Shown: in pieces, positions 1 to 11,787 of the stretch
Position numbering within the stretch: position 1 is the stretch's first letter
How the letters are laid out: each line of letters opens with the position of its first letter
From: Zingiber officinale
Taxonomy: Eukaryota; Streptophyta; Magnoliopsida; Zingiberales; Zingiberaceae
Direction of reading: 5' to 3'
DNA length: 64,000 nucleotides
Assembly (NCBI RefSeq): GCF_018446385.1
Contig: NC_056004.1
Location: 25,922,492-25,986,491 of the forward strand
The notes under the pieces: model-generated
Database searches by the model: none
The model's input: only the letters and a program-made list of their open reading frames with translations
Told to the model about the DNA's origin: nothing
Made by a program: the position numbers and the translations under genes

Positions 1-2505
1 TATTCCCTCCACATGCCGATCAAAAGCTTTCGCCGGAAGGGCCTTAGTGAAAGGATCTGCCAGGTTATCTGCAAATGCAATCTTGGCGATGACAACTTTT
101 CCTCTCTTCACGATATCTCGTATCAGGTGGTACTTGCGCTCTATATGTTTACTTGCCTTATGAGCTCGTGGTTCCTTCGAGTTTGCAACTGCACCGCTAT
201 TATCACAATAAATTGTGATGATTTTGGGCAAACCAGGAATCACAACTAAGTCCATTAGAAAGTTCCTGAGCCATACTGCTTCTTTAGCTGCCTCAGAGGC
301 TGCTACATACTCTGCTTCCATGGTTGAGTCTGAAACGCATTTCTGCTTAACACTCCTCCATGAAATGGCTCCACCTCCTAAAGTAAACACATAGCCTGAT
401 GTAGACTTACTGTTGTCCCTATCTGATTGGAAATCTGAATCCGTGTAACCCACAGGGAGCAAATCGTCTGCTTGGTAAACTAGCATATAATCTCTAGTCC
501 TTCTCAGGTACTTTAATATATGCTTTACCGCAGTCCAATGTCCTTGTCCAGGGTTACTCTAATATCTGCTGACCATGCCCACAGCAAAACAAATATCAGG
601 TCTCGTACATAGCATTGCATACATAAGGCTTCCTACAACCGAGGCATAAGGAACTACTTTCATGTCTTCTATCTCCTTTGATGTCTTAGGAGACATCTCT
701 TTAGATAGAGTTATTCCATTCCTAAAAGGTAAGAAACCTTTCTTGGAATCCTACATGCTAAAACGAGCAAGGATTGTATCTATATATGAAGCTTGGGACA
801 GACACAACATTCTTTTCTTGCGATCCCTTATTACTTTGATCCCAAGAATGTGTGCACACTCTCCTAAGTCCTTCATATTAAATTGTTTGGGAAACCATAC
901 CCTTACGTCTGATAATACCTTGACATTGTTGCCAATTAACAAAATATCATCTACGTATAGTACAAGAAATACCACCACATTTCCGTTACACTTCTTGTAT
1001 ACACAAGACTCATCCGGACACTGAATGAATCCATATGACTGAATTACTTCATTAAACCGGATGTTCCAAGACCTTGAAGCTTGCTTCAGTCCATAAATGG
1101 ACCGATTGAGCTTGCACACTAGATGCTCTTTGCCTTTTTCAATAAACCCTTCTGGTTGCTTCATATGGATGTTCTCTTCAAGACTTCCATTAAGGAAAGC
1201 TGTCTTGACATCCATTTGCCAAATCTCATAATCCATATGAGCAGCAATGGATAAGAGTATCCGGATAGACTTAAGCATGGCTACCGGTGAAAAGGTCTTC
1301 TCATAATCAATTCCCTCTTTCTGAGTATACCCTTTCGCAACAAGCCTAGCTTTGAAGGTTTCTACCTTCCCGTCTGTCCCTCTTTTCCTTTTGTAGATCC
1401 ACTTACATCCAACGGCTTTTACACCATCAGGTGGTTCTACAAGCTCCCAAACCTTATTAGAGTACATAGACTCTATTTCAGAATTCATCGCCTTTTGCCA
1501 AGATGTTGCATCTATATCTTGGTGTGCTTCATCATATGTCCGGGGATCAGGTTCATGTTTACCCGGGATCAAGTCCGAAGACTCTCCCAAAAACATGAAT
1601 CTCTCAGGTTGCCTAACAACCCTCCCACTATGACGAGGCACTGTCTGTGGTTGTGTATCATGTGTGACACGTGTTGCAGTCTCTTGTGATACTTCATCTT
1701 GTACTGTTGGTACTAAAGTAGACGTGTCCTCTCTTAGTTCTTCTAAAACAATTTTACTATTGGGCTTGTGATCCATTATATAGTCTTCTTCTAAAAACTG
1801 GGCATTGGTGATAACAATGACCTTCTGGTCTTTAGGACTATAAAATAAACCACCTTTCGTTCCTTTGGGATATCCTACAAGCACACGAACTTCTGTACGG
1901 GATTCTAACTTATCAGCATCTGGTTTCAGCACATGTGCTGGACTACCCCAAATCTGAATATGTCTTAGACTGGGTTTTCTCCCATTCCACAATTCTATGG
2001 GAGTAGAAGAAACTGATTTAGATGGCACTAAGTTCAGAACATACACTGCTGTTTTCAGAGCATATCCCCAAAACGAATTTGGTAATTCTGAATAACTCAT
2101 CATCGATCTAACCATCTCCATAAGAGTCATATTCCTTCGTTCTGCTACACCATTATGTTGGGGTGTTCCAGGTGCAGACAATTGGGATTGAATCCCGGCC
2201 TCTGATAAGTAATTCCTAAACTCTCCTAAGAGGTATTCGCCACCACGATCAGACCGTAGTGTCTTGATACTTTTACCTAATCGTTTCTCCACATCAGTCT
2301 TGTATTCTTTGAACTTATCAAAGCACTCAGACTTACGGCGCATTAGGTAAATATATCCGTATCTTGAATAATCATCTATAAAAGAGACAAAATATTCAAA
2401 ATCACCTCTTGCCTGGACAGACATAGGACCACACAAATCAGAATGAACCAATTCCAACACTTCTTTGTCTCTATACCCCTTGGCCTTGAATGACCTCTTG
2501 GTCAT
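1..2505 (-). pseudogene. Copia integrase, reverse transcriptase and RNase H, broken pol
   Basis: Translation from 2505 leftwards gives an integrase core with the catalytic triad visible in HSDLCGP, RSDRGGEY and NGVAERRN, then the Copia reverse transcriptase (TFSPVAMLKSIR, QMDVKTAFLNG, and the active-site YVDDILLIG). The long open frame stops with TAG at 751-753, directly after ARFSM, where family members continue. The same frame goes on into RNase H, with a second TAG at 559-561 in the VSRY-SNPGQGHW segment. Beyond that RNase H motifs remain (TDSDFQSD, STMEAEYVAA, YCDNSGA, HIERKYH) up to the window edge. Both stops fit a CAG to TAG change, the C-to-T decay expected of methylated transposon DNA. 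The frame opens with ATG at 2505 only because a frameshift separates it from gag; it is not a true start. Confidence 0.88.
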
Positions 2506-3915
2506 TTACCTTCCAAGAAAGATTCACAAGTTGGAAAATTTTTCAACTCTAATGAACCCAAAAGTCCATCGGCTATTAGCCTCTGAATCCTACTTAAGTT
2601 AATATGACCAAGCCTTAGATGCCAAAGATATGCTTGATTCATTTCCGAAGGTTCTTTTCTTTTATTTGAGTTAGAAGATGAGTTATAAATTTCCATGTTT
2701 TGCTTTATGGAAGAAATTGGATTTAAAGTATACAAATTGCCAACTAATGTACCAGAACAGATAATCACTTCAATTCTCTTAATAACTACATCGTTACTGA
2801 AAGAAACTGAATATCCATCTAAAAACAGTTTAGAAACTGAAATTAAATTCTTTCTAAAACTGGGTACATAAAGACAATTTCTTAAAACCAAATTTCTATT
2901 TCTACTAAAAGATAAGTAGACGTCTCCCACTGCAACAGCTGCCACCTTAGTAGCATTGCCCATGTAGACGGTAATTTCTCCTTCAGATAGTCGTCGGGTT
3001 TCCTGGAACCCCTGCAAGGAATTGCAGACATGATCAGTGGCTCCCGTATCTACACACCATGTGCTGGTAGATAACATCGCTAAACATGTTTCAACTACTA
3101 GAGTATGAGATATACCTTTGTTTTGGTTCCTACGAGGACAGTCCGCCTTCCAATGTCCTGCCTGCTTGCAGATGAAGCACTTGCCCTTCAGCTTCTTCAC
3201 TCCAGCTTTAAATCCCGTAATCTGAGACTTATTCACTTTCTTTGCTGAACCGACTTGTTTCTTCTTCTTCTTTCCTCTCGATTTAGAAGTAGAACCATTT
3301 TCAGCATAGTGAATTTGAGCATTGTGACGAAATAATCCTTCTGCTACTTGAAGTTCTGTCAGTAGTTCCGCTAATGAATAAATCCTCTTATTCATATTAT
3401 AGTTCAGGCGAAACTGCTCAAAACTTCTCGGTAGCGTTTGGAGGATCATATCGATCTGGGTTTCCCCATCAATTTCTCCTCCAAGGATCTGTATCTCATT
3501 CAGATAAGTCATCATCTTTATGATATGATCCCTCACAGGAGTACCCTCTTGCATGGTGGCTGTCATTATCTTTCTCATGACTTCTTGTCTAGAAGCCCTA
3601 TCCTGATGACCAAAGAGTTCCTTGAGATTGTTCATAATATCATAGGCTGTTGGTAAATCTTGATGCTGATGTTGCAATACATTTGACATTGAAGCCAAAA
3701 TGTAACACCGCGCCATCTCATCTGCTTTTACCCATTTCCTATGATATTCAATCTCCTCTTGGGTAGATTCACCAGTAGGTGCTTCAGGGCTCAGTCAGTA
3801 TAAATTTATAGCTTTCAGCAGTAAGGACAATGTCCAGGTTCCTTTTCCAATCTATGTAATTAGGTCCAGTAAGTCTATTCTGTTGAAGTATGATGGACAG
3901 TGGGTTGAAAGTCAT
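2502..3915 (-). pseudogene. Copia gag, zinc knuckle and protease, frameshifted
   Basis: The likely original start is the ATG at 3913-3915 (MTFNPLSII), but the frame that continues to the integrase starts in another phase, so an indel lies near 3790. From 3716 the frame shows UBN2-type gag, a CCHC zinc knuckle (CFICKQAGHWKADC), the aspartic protease centre WCVDTGATDHVC and a gag-pre-integrase segment (LWHLRLGHINL). It ends at 2502 with TGA overlapping the next ATG. The expected EGKMTKR junction reads GGTAAATGACC, one base short, so the overlap is better explained by a one-base loss than by a natural two-frame design. Gag would build the particle and the protease would cut the polyprotein. Confidence 0.85.
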
Positions 3916-5020
3916 CCTAAGAATCACAAATAACTTTTGGTCAGAACTCTAAATTTAGAATAATATTGATTCCTCAAACAATACTATTTTAAATTAACCA
4001 ACACCTCAAAACACCGTGAATTTTGTATGCCACGTTAGTGTGGACGTATACAAATTCTACATTTGTAAAAGGAGGGTTTTATCCCATTAATTTTATTATC
4101 TTGTCAACCTAACTTTTTGACAAATAAAATTAATAGTTGGTATCATTTGGTCACACAAATAATAGCAGTGACTCCGTTGGGGAGGATACTATTAGATGTG
4201 TAAAGTGTATACCATTACTTGACACTAAGTCCATTAATAAGATTATGCCCCTTCCGTTGGGGAAGATCACACGCTCTTAATTAACTTCCTATAGTCATCC
4301 AAAAATGGAAGTCTGTTCTAGTGATCCACAAACAAGCTCATCCGTTATGGAGGAAGGCACTCAGAGCCAACGCGCAAGCTTATTTGCATCACTTACAAAC
4401 CAGTAATGGAGACCATGGGATTTATTTAAAAATCCCTCTCCCACTTAGTTATTTATAAACGAGAAATTTTAACTATGCTAGCCTACTAGTCATGTATACT
4501 AACATGCACACACAACACAATATAAAAGCAATAAATAGAAAATCTAATTTTCAACTATTATGGCTTTTATCTATAGTTATCCTCCGTGTGTTGTCATCCC
4601 AAGCTGCTGCCATAATTGGCCACCGCCATCGGGTCTAGCTGTCGCATCCATCTTGCTCCTAGTTCCGCTGCGCCTCTGGTCCTTAGAAGGTTCCACGCTT
4701 TGCATGATTTGATCTGCGACATAAATAGAATTTTACATTTTTTGATCCTATATTCCATAAAAGGAATGTACATGTATCAAGATCAAAAATAAAATCCTAA
4801 TAAAACTAAATACAGCTCCTGCTGTATTTTTAATACAATCATGCACACACATATAAATGCCCTTGACATGTCCAAGGGTCCAATCACACATAATAACTAA
4901 AAGCCATAATAGTTGGATCCTGCATCCACAAATTTAGCACATCCTACTATTAACCTGCCTAAATTATGTATGACATGTGCATAATTAAACTAATACCAAA
5001 TACACAGAGGCAAAACCCTA
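3916..5020 (-). other. Copia 5' leader, non-coding
   Basis: This stretch lies between the gag start and the primer binding site, read on the minus strand. It is AT-rich, has no open frame of note, and contains a repeated TTCCGTTGGGGAAGA-like phrase near 4170 and 4255. I see no gene in it. Confidence 0.6.
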
Positions 5021-5032
5021 GCTCTGATACCA
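5021..5032 (-). other. Primer binding site for initiator tRNA-Met
   Basis: The minus strand reads TGGTATCAGAGC, the standard plant retrotransposon primer site complementary to the 3' end of initiator methionine tRNA. It lies two bases inside the LTR edge at 5035, which fixes the element as minus-strand. Confidence 0.9.
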
Positions 5033-5935
5033 ATTGTTGGTTGCTACTCGAAAAACCTAGAGGTTCCACTGTACAAAAATTTTGTACAAAGATCTGAACC
5101 TTTTCCTAGCTACCATGTGTTCTTTTAAATTAAATTTTAGATCGCCTGCGGAACTTAACACGTTTGATCCAAAACTTAATTTATTTGTTCTTTTAGGTTT
5201 TGACTTGGATCTCCTGCGGAACTTAACACGTTCGACCCAAATCACCTTAAGTTATTAATTCCATTAAATATTAATTTCCATAATTGGTTCCCAGTACTGA
5301 CGTGGCGAGGCACATGGCCTTCTTGGATATGGGAGCAACCACCACCGACTAGACAAAACCTTTTATAGAAATCTAATATTTAATTTCCTAAAATAACTTT
5401 AGGTTAACCGAAAAGAACAATCAAATCACAAGGAAAAATAAAACAAAAGAACACAACTTCGAAAAACATATTCGAAATATTAGAACGTAAGCCTCTTGTA
5501 TTTCGTATTATTTCCATAAATAACTAGTATGATGCGGAAAAGGAAAAACTACTAGTTATACCTTCTAGAAAGACCTCTTGATCTTCTACCTTATTCCTCT
5601 TCTAACCTCGGACGTTGTGTGGGCAACGATCTTCCGAGATGAGAAACCACCAACCACCTTCTTCTCCTCCAAGCTAGGTTCGACCACAATAAGGAAGCTT
5701 CACCAAGGAAGAAAATCAAAACACCAACCAAGCTCCAAGAGATGCTAGCTTTCTCTCCTTCTTCTTCTTCTTCTCCAAGTAGTATCCGGCCACCACGAGA
5801 GCTCCAAGGGGAGAGAGAGGTTCGGCCACCACAAGAGGAAGAGAGGGAGAGGATGATGATGGTCGGCCACACCAAGGAACAAAAGAGGGAGAGAAATAAT
5901 AGAGGTTGTTATCATGAAGGCACCCCCTCCCCATC

Positions 5936-5942
5936 TTTTATA
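5936..5942 (-). promoter_or_regulatory. TATA box of the Copia LTR
   Basis: The minus strand reads GGAATATAAAAGATGG, a good TATA context about 0.9 kb upstream of the primer site. It would place the transcript start near 5910 and the repeat-plus-U5 part at about 5035-5910. Confidence 0.5.
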
Positions 5943-7483
5943 TTCCTTGGCCTTGGTAATTTAGGAAATTTAATTACAATAAAATTTCCTTAATTTTCCT
6001 TGACATGAATTAATTAAGAAAAATTAAACAAAATTTCTTAAAACAACATGTCTTAGCCAGCCACATCAAAGAGAAACAAATTAGACAAGTTTCAATCAAC
6101 AATTAAACTTCCTTATTTGCCTTTGGAAATTTTAAAAAATAAAATTTCCTTTTAAAATCCCTTCATGGTTGATAAAAAGAAATTTCTATAATTTTAATTT
6201 TCAACATGTGAATAATTTTTCAAAGAGAAAAAATAAAATATCTTTCCAATCTACAAATAAGGAAAGAGATCTAATCTCTTTCTTTTAATCTTTTGTAGAT
6301 CTTTTAAAGAGAGATATTTTAATTTTAATTCTCTGTAATAAATTATATCTTCCACATAATAGAAAATTAAAATTAAAATTATTTTAATTTAATGTGGCCG
6401 GCCCCCTCTAGCTTGGGTTCAAGCTAGGGTCGGCCACCCTAAACCATGCTTAGGCCGGCCCTAGCTTGATTCCAAGCTAGCTTGGCCGGCCCTCTTTAGG
6501 TGGGTATAGAAGGTGGGTATAGGTGGGTATAGTACTCTATAAATAAGAGGCTACGATAGGGACCGAGAGGAGGAATTGGTTTTGGTCTCCCGATAAAATT
6601 AAGCATCCCGTGTTCGCCCCGAACACACAACTTAATTTTATCAATAATAATTCATTCCACTAGAGAACTATTATTGAACTACCGCACCAATCCCAAATTA
6701 CATTTTTGGGCTCCTTCTTATTATGAGTGTGTTAGTCTCCCTGTGTTTAAGATGTCGAATGTCCACTAATTAAGTGAGTTACTGACAACTCATTTAATTA
6801 ATATCTTAATTCAAGAATAGTACCACTCAACCTTATCGTCATGTCGGACTAAGTCCACCTGCAGGGTTTAACATGATAATCTTTATGAGCTCATCTTGGG
6901 TGTTAGGATCCTTCGTACGGCTAGAGAGGGGGGTGTGAATAGCCGACCCCAATCTTTCTCGTTTCTTCCTACGATTAGGTTAGCGCAGCGGAAATACAAA
7001 GTAGAAAGAAAACAGGAGAAGAAAGACAAACCATATAACGAGGTTCGGAGATGAACTCCTACTCCTCGGCGTGTCCGTAAGGTGGACGAAGCCTACCAAT
7101 CCGTCGGTGGATGAGTCCCCGGAAACCCGGCTAATAGATACTCCTTGTGGGTGGAGAAACCTCACCACAATCTTTGCAACAGCAATAGGAGTACAAATAG
7201 GAACAAGAAAACAAGAACAGAAATGTAAACAACACTTGCTTGCCTTCTTGAAGTCAGCAGGAACCCTGGTGAAGCAGGAGCTTCTCGGATCCAAGCCTAG
7301 CTAGAAAACCAAAGGAAGAAGCTCACGCGAAGCTTTAGCACCCAACGAGCTCAACAAAGCTCAAGAAGAAGAAGAAGCTTCAGTGCGTAAGAGTACTTCG
7401 AAGGAAGAAGTTCTCAGCAGACCTCGACCCCTTTATACCGCCAAGAAGACAATGAAGAAACTAGCCGCTGCGTCAAGCTAGAA

Positions 7484-7790
7484 CCTCGATCGGTCTACGG
7501 ACCGATCAGGCTTCTCTTCTCCGCATCGTTTGCCACTGGCCCTGCTGGATCGGTCTGCGGATCGATCAGCAATGATCGGTCCACGCCGATCCGCTCGCGA
7601 CATCGTCTCTCGATCGGTCCCCGCATCGATCAGATATGGCCCGACGGTGGACCGATCACCGCTTTTCGCCTCGTTGCTGGCCGATCGGTCACTAGACCGA
7701 TCGAACCGATCGAAGAGTTTTCGACCGATCGGTCACTAGACCGATCAGAGCAATCTAAGGCATTGGATCGGTCGGTGACCGATCCAGAGC
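7484..7790. repeat. Cluster of GATCGGT/ACCGATC palindromic repeats
   Basis: GATCGGT and its complement ACCGATC recur many times in about 300 bases, often as facing pairs a few bases apart (for example GATCGGTCTACGGACCGATC). They could form a series of short hairpins. The cluster lies wholly inside the solo LTR. Confidence 0.75.
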
Positions 7791-7984
7791 TTGGTTTTGC
7801 CCAAACCAAGTTCCAAGACTTCCAAACCAATATCCGGTTAACCTTGACCTATTGGTACTTCATCCCAAGCATCCGGTCACTCCCTTGACTGCTAGAATTC
7901 CCCAAGTGTCCGGTCAATCCCTTTGACCTACTTGGACTTTCCAACACCAGAAGTCCGATCATCCCTGATCCATCTGGATTTTCC

Positions 7985-8440
7985 CTTGCCTGGATTCACT
8001 CACCAGGACTTTCCACACTGCCTAACATCCCAGTTAGGACTTTTCCACTGCCTGGCTTCACTCACCAGGACTTTCCAACTGCCTAACATCCCAGTTAGGA
8101 CTTTCCCACTGCCTGGCTTCACTCACCAGGACTTTCCCCCTGCCTAACATCCCAGCTAGGACTTTCCCACTGCCCGGCTTCATCTTGGACTTTTCCGTGC
8201 CAAGTCTCCATACTTGGACTTTTCGCGTGCCAAGCTCCCTGCTTGGACTTTTCCAGTGCCAAGTCTCCATACTTGGACTTTTCCAATGCCAAGCTCCCTG
8301 CTTGGACTTTTCGCGTGCCAAGCTCCCTGCTTGGACTTTTCCAGTGCCAAGTCTCCATACTTGGACTTTTCCAATGCCAAGCTCCCTGCTCGGACTTTTC
8401 GCGTGCCAAGCTCCCTGCTTGGACTTTTCCCGAATCAGGT
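7985..8440. repeat. Tandem minisatellites, about 61-bp then 29-bp units
   Basis: From about 7985 to 8165 units of about 61-62 bp recur (CTTCACTCACCAGGACTTTCC at 62-bp spacing). From about 8190 to 8440 units of about 29 bp recur, alternating CCAAGTCTCCATACTTGG and CCAAGCTCCCTGCTTGG, each a short inverted repeat. Because 29 is not a multiple of 3, all frames stay open on both strands, which explains several spurious overlapping reading frames here. Confidence 0.85.
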
Positions 8441-8742
8441 CAACCAGGTCAACCTTGACCTAATGTTGCACCTACAATCTCCCGAACACCTATTCTTGTC
8501 AAACATCAAGAATACAACTCTCTTCTCGTCAAACATCGTCAAACATCAAAACACAACTCGAGTCAGGTCAACTCGAGTCAGGTCAACCAAGTCAACCTTG
8601 ACCTAAGGTTGCACCAACATTGGGGACATTATCAACCTAGATTACTAGGACACAGTTTCCTTCTATAATCAACAACACACACTATAAGTGATATCATTTC
8701 CCAACTTATCGAGCTTATTGATTCATCGAACTAAATCATTCA

Positions 8743-9709
8743 GGTGGCGTTTTGGTTCACTTTAGGAATTAGAATGGGAATGAGTATTATAGTATTATGG
8801 AATAGGAGTGGATATGAACTTAGATATTATTCTTAAAAATAATATTTAGTTAATTTAATATTTTCAATCGAAATAAACCAAAATTTCTTTTTTATCCTTA
8901 AAGGAAAATAAAAGAAAAAAAAATTAGATGTGAGAGAAAGTTGAATGTGAGAAAAATATGATGCGAGAGAATGATGAGAGAGAAAGTGTGATGAGAATGA
9001 AAATATGATGGAAAAAAATAAAAAGAGGGAAAGTGTGGTGAGAGAATGAGAGAGAGCATGATAGTAGAGTTTGAGGAGAGAAAAAATATGCTGAGAGAGA
9101 AAGTGTGATGGAAAAAAATGAAGAGGGGGAAAGTGTGATTAGAGAGATTGAGGAGAGAGAAAGTATGATGAGAGAAAAAATTATGCTGAAAGAGAAAGTG
9201 TGATGGAAAAAATGATGAGAGAGAGTATGGAAGGAGAGATTAAGGAGAGAGAAAGTATGATGAGAGTGAAAGTGTATGCGATGAAAAAAAATGAGGAGAA
9301 AGTGTGTAATCGGAGAGAAAGTGTGATGGAAGAGAGAGAAAAATGAGGAGAGAGAAGGTGTGATGATAGAAAATGAGGAGAGAGAAAGTATATTGAGAGA
9401 GAAAGTATGATTAGAAAATAAAGAGAGAGAAAGTGAAATGAAAGAAAAATTGAATAAATATATTAAGGGTATTTTTATCTAAAACTTAAATTTCATTCTC
9501 ATTTCTATCAAAACCCAATGTAAGAGATGAGTTTCATCGATACCCAAATTTTGAGATTTCATTCCAAACGGTAAATCTAAATGGCCAGAATCTAGCTAGC
9601 CAGAATATGAATATAAGGCGTTTCATTGTTGCATACAATCTTAATTAATGCATGTTAACAAAAAAAAATGAATGTAAAGGATTTTATTTAGATGGCCAGA
9701 TTATGCTAT
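8743..9709. repeat. GA-rich low-complexity DNA, possibly a small inverted-repeat transposon
   Basis: Between about 8890 and 9440 the plus strand is almost all purine, with irregular repeats of GAGAGAAAGTGTGATGAGAG. It is bracketed by TTTTGGTTCACTTTAGGAATTAG near 8750 and, inverted, by TCTCATTTCTATCAAAACCC near 9495, plus CATTCCAAACG near 9560. Such GGAATG-type ends are common in plant non-autonomous transposons. No gene is seen. The remainder to 9709 is AT-rich host sequence that continues at 23423. Confidence 0.4.
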
Positions 9710-9724
9710 CACTACAAAAAATAT

Positions 9725-9990
9725 ATAGTTTTACCGACGGGAATACCGACGGAAATTGGTTTCCGTCGGTATTATTCTTCAACGCCGACGGAATTAACTA
9801 TTCCGTCGGTGATAATTTCATTTCCGACAGAATAAAAGATTCCGTCGGTAATTCCCGACAGAATCTTTTATTCCGTCGGGAATGGTGTTTTTTTTTTAAA
9901 TAAAAAATAAAAATATACCGACGGAATAATATATTCCGTCGGTATATTCATTTTTACCGACAGAATACATATTCCGTCGGTAAATCCGCC
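9725..9990. repeat. Left subterminal repeats of the outer CACTA element
   Basis: ACCGACGG and its inverse CCGTCGGT occur about ten times, mostly as facing pairs such as CCGACGGAATAATATATTCC followed by GTCGGT. In En/Spm-type elements such arrays bind the TNPA protein and are needed for excision. The function here is inferred from the family. Confidence 0.85.
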
Positions 9991-10202
9991 TAAAACATAA
10001 CTCTAGCTTCCTTTCTTTCCACGCGCGCGCTGATTCCTTTCTTCCTCCTCCCCGATTTCGCCGGTAAGCTCCTCTTCCTCATTTTTTTTTTCCTCTCCCT
10101 TTTTTTTGCTCTCCGCGCTGCCCTTTGTGGCGAACGGCGCTGGCCGTCTGTGCCGGCCGCCAGCGGCCTTTTGGCCACTACAAAAAAACCAATGTTTTAG
10201 GA

Positions 10203-10450
10203 CCGGTCTTCTAAGAGCGTTTGATTAACCACTCTAAATATGTGTAGCAACAAGAGTGGTTAAATGAAACCGCTTGTAAAAGGTAAGAGTAATAGGAGCG
10301 GTTGGAAAACCGATCCAGCTGATTAATTTTAGCATCAGTTATTTCAAACCGTTTTAAATGTCATTAAATTTAAGAGCGGTTTTATAAACCGATTTAATTT
10401 TTTGTTTGACAGCGGTTTATTAGACTTTTTAAAGTGGTCAACAAAACCGT
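10203..10450. repeat. Left subterminal repeats of the inner CACTA element
   Basis: GAGCGGTTnnnnAACCG-type inverted pairs recur (for example AAGAGCGGTTTTATAAACCG near 10370). The motif is unrelated to the CCGACGG motif of the outer element, so the two elements probably answer to different TNPA-like proteins. Confidence 0.75.
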
Positions 10451-11787
10451 TTCTACAAAGTCACATATTTTTTTAACCTAAGGTCTTTTGCCTATTATTA
10501 ATATTTAAATTTCCTTAATTTTTAATCCTACGCCCCACATACACACAACAAATCGTGAATCATTCTCCTTACTCCTTAAAAATCCAACATTCCGATCGAG
10601 ATACTTAGAAAAAATAACAATCCAATTTCTGCGCCATTGTTGGCTTCTCTGTCACCGGAAATTGACTCACTTGTATAGGTAATATGCATGGAATCCATCT
10701 TCTAATTTTATTAAAAATTATTTTATAGATAATAATACAAACTGTCGAATCTCGATTGATTTGATGAAGTCCAAAATTAAATTACGTTAATATCCTTTTT
10801 ATTTTCATACCTAAAATAATTTTAAAACTTATTAATAATTTTATCTTTTTATCTTTATCAAAATTTTTATAAAATAAATACACGCAACATGTGTATTTCA
10901 TTAATCAAAATGTGAGATGCATTACATACTTTAATTAATGAAATAAATAAAATAAATAATCGATGCATATAATTGAAACGTACTAAATAAATCTGAGAAA
11001 GGGAACAAATAAATTTTTTTGATATATTACTAAAATAGATTTAAAACTACAATTTACAATTCCATTAATTAAATTATTTGCGAGCGCCAGGTTAGTTATT
11101 CTCTCTTCTTTTTTTTTTTTATGAAATAGGTTGGCTATTCTCTCAAAGTTGTGCGAGCTTTTATGCGGGCAACACGATTCGAAAGCGAGCAGAGCAAGCG
11201 ACAGTGTCGACCGGCGATTCCTCATCGTAAGCCTTCCTACTTCTCCTCTGTGTTCTTTTTCTTCCAAAGCAAGCGACAGTGTTGACCGACGATTCCTCCT
11301 CGTAAGTCTTCCTCCTCTACTTCTCGTCTTTGTTCTTTTTCTTCCACTGAATTAGGCCGCCTTGCGCCGAGAACGCAAGTTAATCCCTAATTGATAGTTT
11401 CCAAGTTTCCAAAATTGAACGTATAAAATCAGTTAATGTTTTCGAGGCTGAGAAAACTATTTTATAGAACATATATAGTAGGATGTCCATGTTCTATTTA
11501 AAACTTATTGTAGACCTCAAACATATTTATTAAAAGAGAAATAGATTTTTGTGGACAATGTTGGGGAAAATTTCGTTAGTTTAGAAACAATATATAATAT
11601 GATATTAATTGATTTGAGTAGAATTATATTGCATTCAATAAAGTTTAAATATTATTGTACTCAATTAATTTAGTGTCGATATTTAAAATTCTTTGTATGA
11701 TTTTACTTTGTTATATCATTTAATGTTTGCTGCATTCATTATTATATATATGTATTTGAATTAGTAAAAATAATTTAATAGGTATGA

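Larger units (their letters stand above)
6901..8619 (-). mobile_element. Solo LTR (1719 bp) inserted in the Copia LTR
   Basis: It starts TGTTAGGATCC and ends GCACCAACA, giving TGTT...AACA ends, and is flanked directly by TTGGG at 6896-6900 and 8620-8624. A single LTR between matching 5-bp duplications is the mark of a solo LTR left by recombination between two LTRs. The AGAGAGGGGGGTGTGAATAG segment near its left edge resembles the left ends of the LTRs at 36900 and 41762, both of which are minus-strand, so minus is the likely orientation. It carries two dense repeat zones, listed separately. Confidence 0.85.
1..8742 (-). mobile_element. Ty1/Copia (Tork-like) LTR retrotransposon, minus strand, 3' part beyond the window
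   Basis: Read on the minus strand the order is 5' LTR (5035-8742, itself interrupted), primer binding site (5021-5032), leader, gag-protease, integrase, reverse transcriptase, RNase H, running off the left edge. Integrase before reverse transcriptase is the Copia order. The 3' LTR must lie left of position 1, so no target duplication can be read for this element. The polyprotein is broken by at least two frameshifts and two stops, so the copy is dead. The Tork lineage is an inference from motif wording and is not certain. The outer LTR end at 8742 is approximate, because host-like sequence starts soon after. Confidence 0.85.
5035..8742 (-). repeat. 5' LTR of the Copia element, split by a solo LTR
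   Basis: The inner edge is TGTTGG at 5035 (CCAACA on the coding strand), next to the primer site. The LTR runs to about 8742, and removing the 1719-bp insertion plus one TTGGG copy leaves about 1.98 kb. The two halves join smoothly: 6891-6900 ends in TCATCTTGGG and 8620 resumes with TTGGGGACATT. The outer end (ATCATTCA at 8742) is a guess, because the partner LTR is outside the window. The short frames at 5591-5993 fall in this LTR and look like chance. Confidence 0.65.

Noticed and set aside
2502..2505. ATGA overlap of the two Copia frames as programmed frameshifting
   Set aside because: The family uses one continuous frame here and the junction is one base short of the usual wording, so decay is simpler.
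8058..8606. Several overlapping open frames on both strands with repeat peptides
   Set aside because: They are produced by the 29-bp minisatellite, whose unit length is not a multiple of three, and they lie in a solo LTR.
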